A DNA stretch of 30,007 bases from a virus. The DNA lies in the IMG/VR virus record IMGVR_UViG_3300034198_024649, positions 1 through 30,007 of that record; one strand, written 5' to 3'. Below the pieces are notes generated by a model. That model saw only the letters and a list, made by a program, of their open reading frames with translations, had not been told where the DNA came from and made no database searches. Positions 29,750 to 30,007 of this stretch are shown one piece after another. Within the stretch, counting starts at the first letter, position 1, and each line of letters opens with the position of its first letter. Position numbers and translations under genes: made by a program.

Positions 29750-30007
29750 TTAGAACGATCCACCATCTAAAGCATATGCATAACGGACTTCTTTAGAAGC
29801 TGCATTGTAGAATACTAACGCATCATCTGTTTCTTGTGTTACCATGTAACGAACTGGGTCAACAAAGAATCCTGATGTTGTAGCATCTAATGCACTACCG
29901 GAAGCATTGAATATAATGCTATTATTTCCTTGACTTGTCTCACCGGCAAGGGAACCAATTGCGATAGAATATTGACCTTGTTCAAATTTACCAGCTCTAT
30001 TACCTAA
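29750..30007 (-). CDS. Partial CDS: C-terminus of a YadA-head-like phage structural protein
   Basis: The last 85 codons of a gene that begins beyond the window. The product contains 'GNRAGKFEQGQYSIAIGSLAGETSQGNNSIIFNASGSALD', which are YadA-head-type AIGxxAG repeats, then 'TTSGFFVDPVRYMVTQETDDALVFYNAASKEVRYAYALDGGSF'. The 'SGFFVDPVR' block directly after head-type repeats is familiar from phage and giant-virus fibre-like proteins. It ends with the same DGGSF as the next gene. Probably a fibre or whisker-like appendage. Confidence 0.75.
   Translation of the reverse strand, partial: LGNRAGKFEQGQYSIAIGSLAGETSQGNNSIIFNASGSALDATTSGFFVDPVRYMVTQETDDALVFYNAASKEVRYAYALDGGSF

Overview
The window is a late-gene segment of an AT-rich tailed phage, best read as a marine T4-like myovirus of the cyanophage/pelagiphage kind. 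Every supported gene lies on the minus strand, packed with short gaps or overlaps, so transcription runs from high to low coordinates. No integrase, tRNA, insertion sequence or CRISPR was seen. The T4-like call rests on the collinear neck/tail-completion genes gp13, gp14 and gp15 at the low-coordinate end, on T4-type late promoter motifs (NATAAATA) in several gaps, and on fibre proteins built like those of marine T4-like phages. The host cannot be named from this sequence; low GC and the gene families suggest a pelagic Gram-negative bacterium.

Layout in transcription order. (1) 30007-28525: the 3' end of a YadA-head-like structural gene, a coiled-coil protein with a basic C-terminal tail, and a short fibre-type protein. 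(2) 28496-12751: three fibre genes filling almost 16 kb: a 554-residue fibre, a 2942-residue coiled-coil fibre ending in a Peptidase_S74 intramolecular chaperone, and a 1720-residue protein made mainly of 17-residue 'NIAxGxxALxxNTTG' repeats. (3) 12739-7607: a small conserved protein, then a surface-chemistry cassette: sulfotransferase, GT9-like glycosyltransferase, NodU/TobZ-type carbamoyltransferase, a small protein, a P-loop kinase fused to a nucleotidyltransferase, and another small protein. (4) 7547-3364: a 1217-residue, very cysteine-rich fibre with a LamG-like C-terminal domain, and a 170-residue protein of unknown function. (5) 3339-688: gp13, gp14, gp15. (6) 671-1: a small fibre-like protein, a tiny possibly frameshifted gene, and the first 25 codons of another gene.

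Working together, the region combines the neck and tail-completion genes with an unusually large host-recognition apparatus. Four enzymes in its middle could decorate a glycan, either on the host surface (to exclude other phages or alter receptors) or on the phage's own fibres. The most unusual signals are the extreme contrast in cysteine content between fibres (none in 2942 residues against 61 in 1217 and 78 in 1720), the regular cysteine positions in the 17-residue repeats, the sulfotransferase-carbamoyltransferase-glycosyltransferase-kinase cassette, a near-identical TTG-start leader on two fibre genes, and a protein module shared by gp14 and gp15. All domain calls come from reading motifs by eye; no database search was run.
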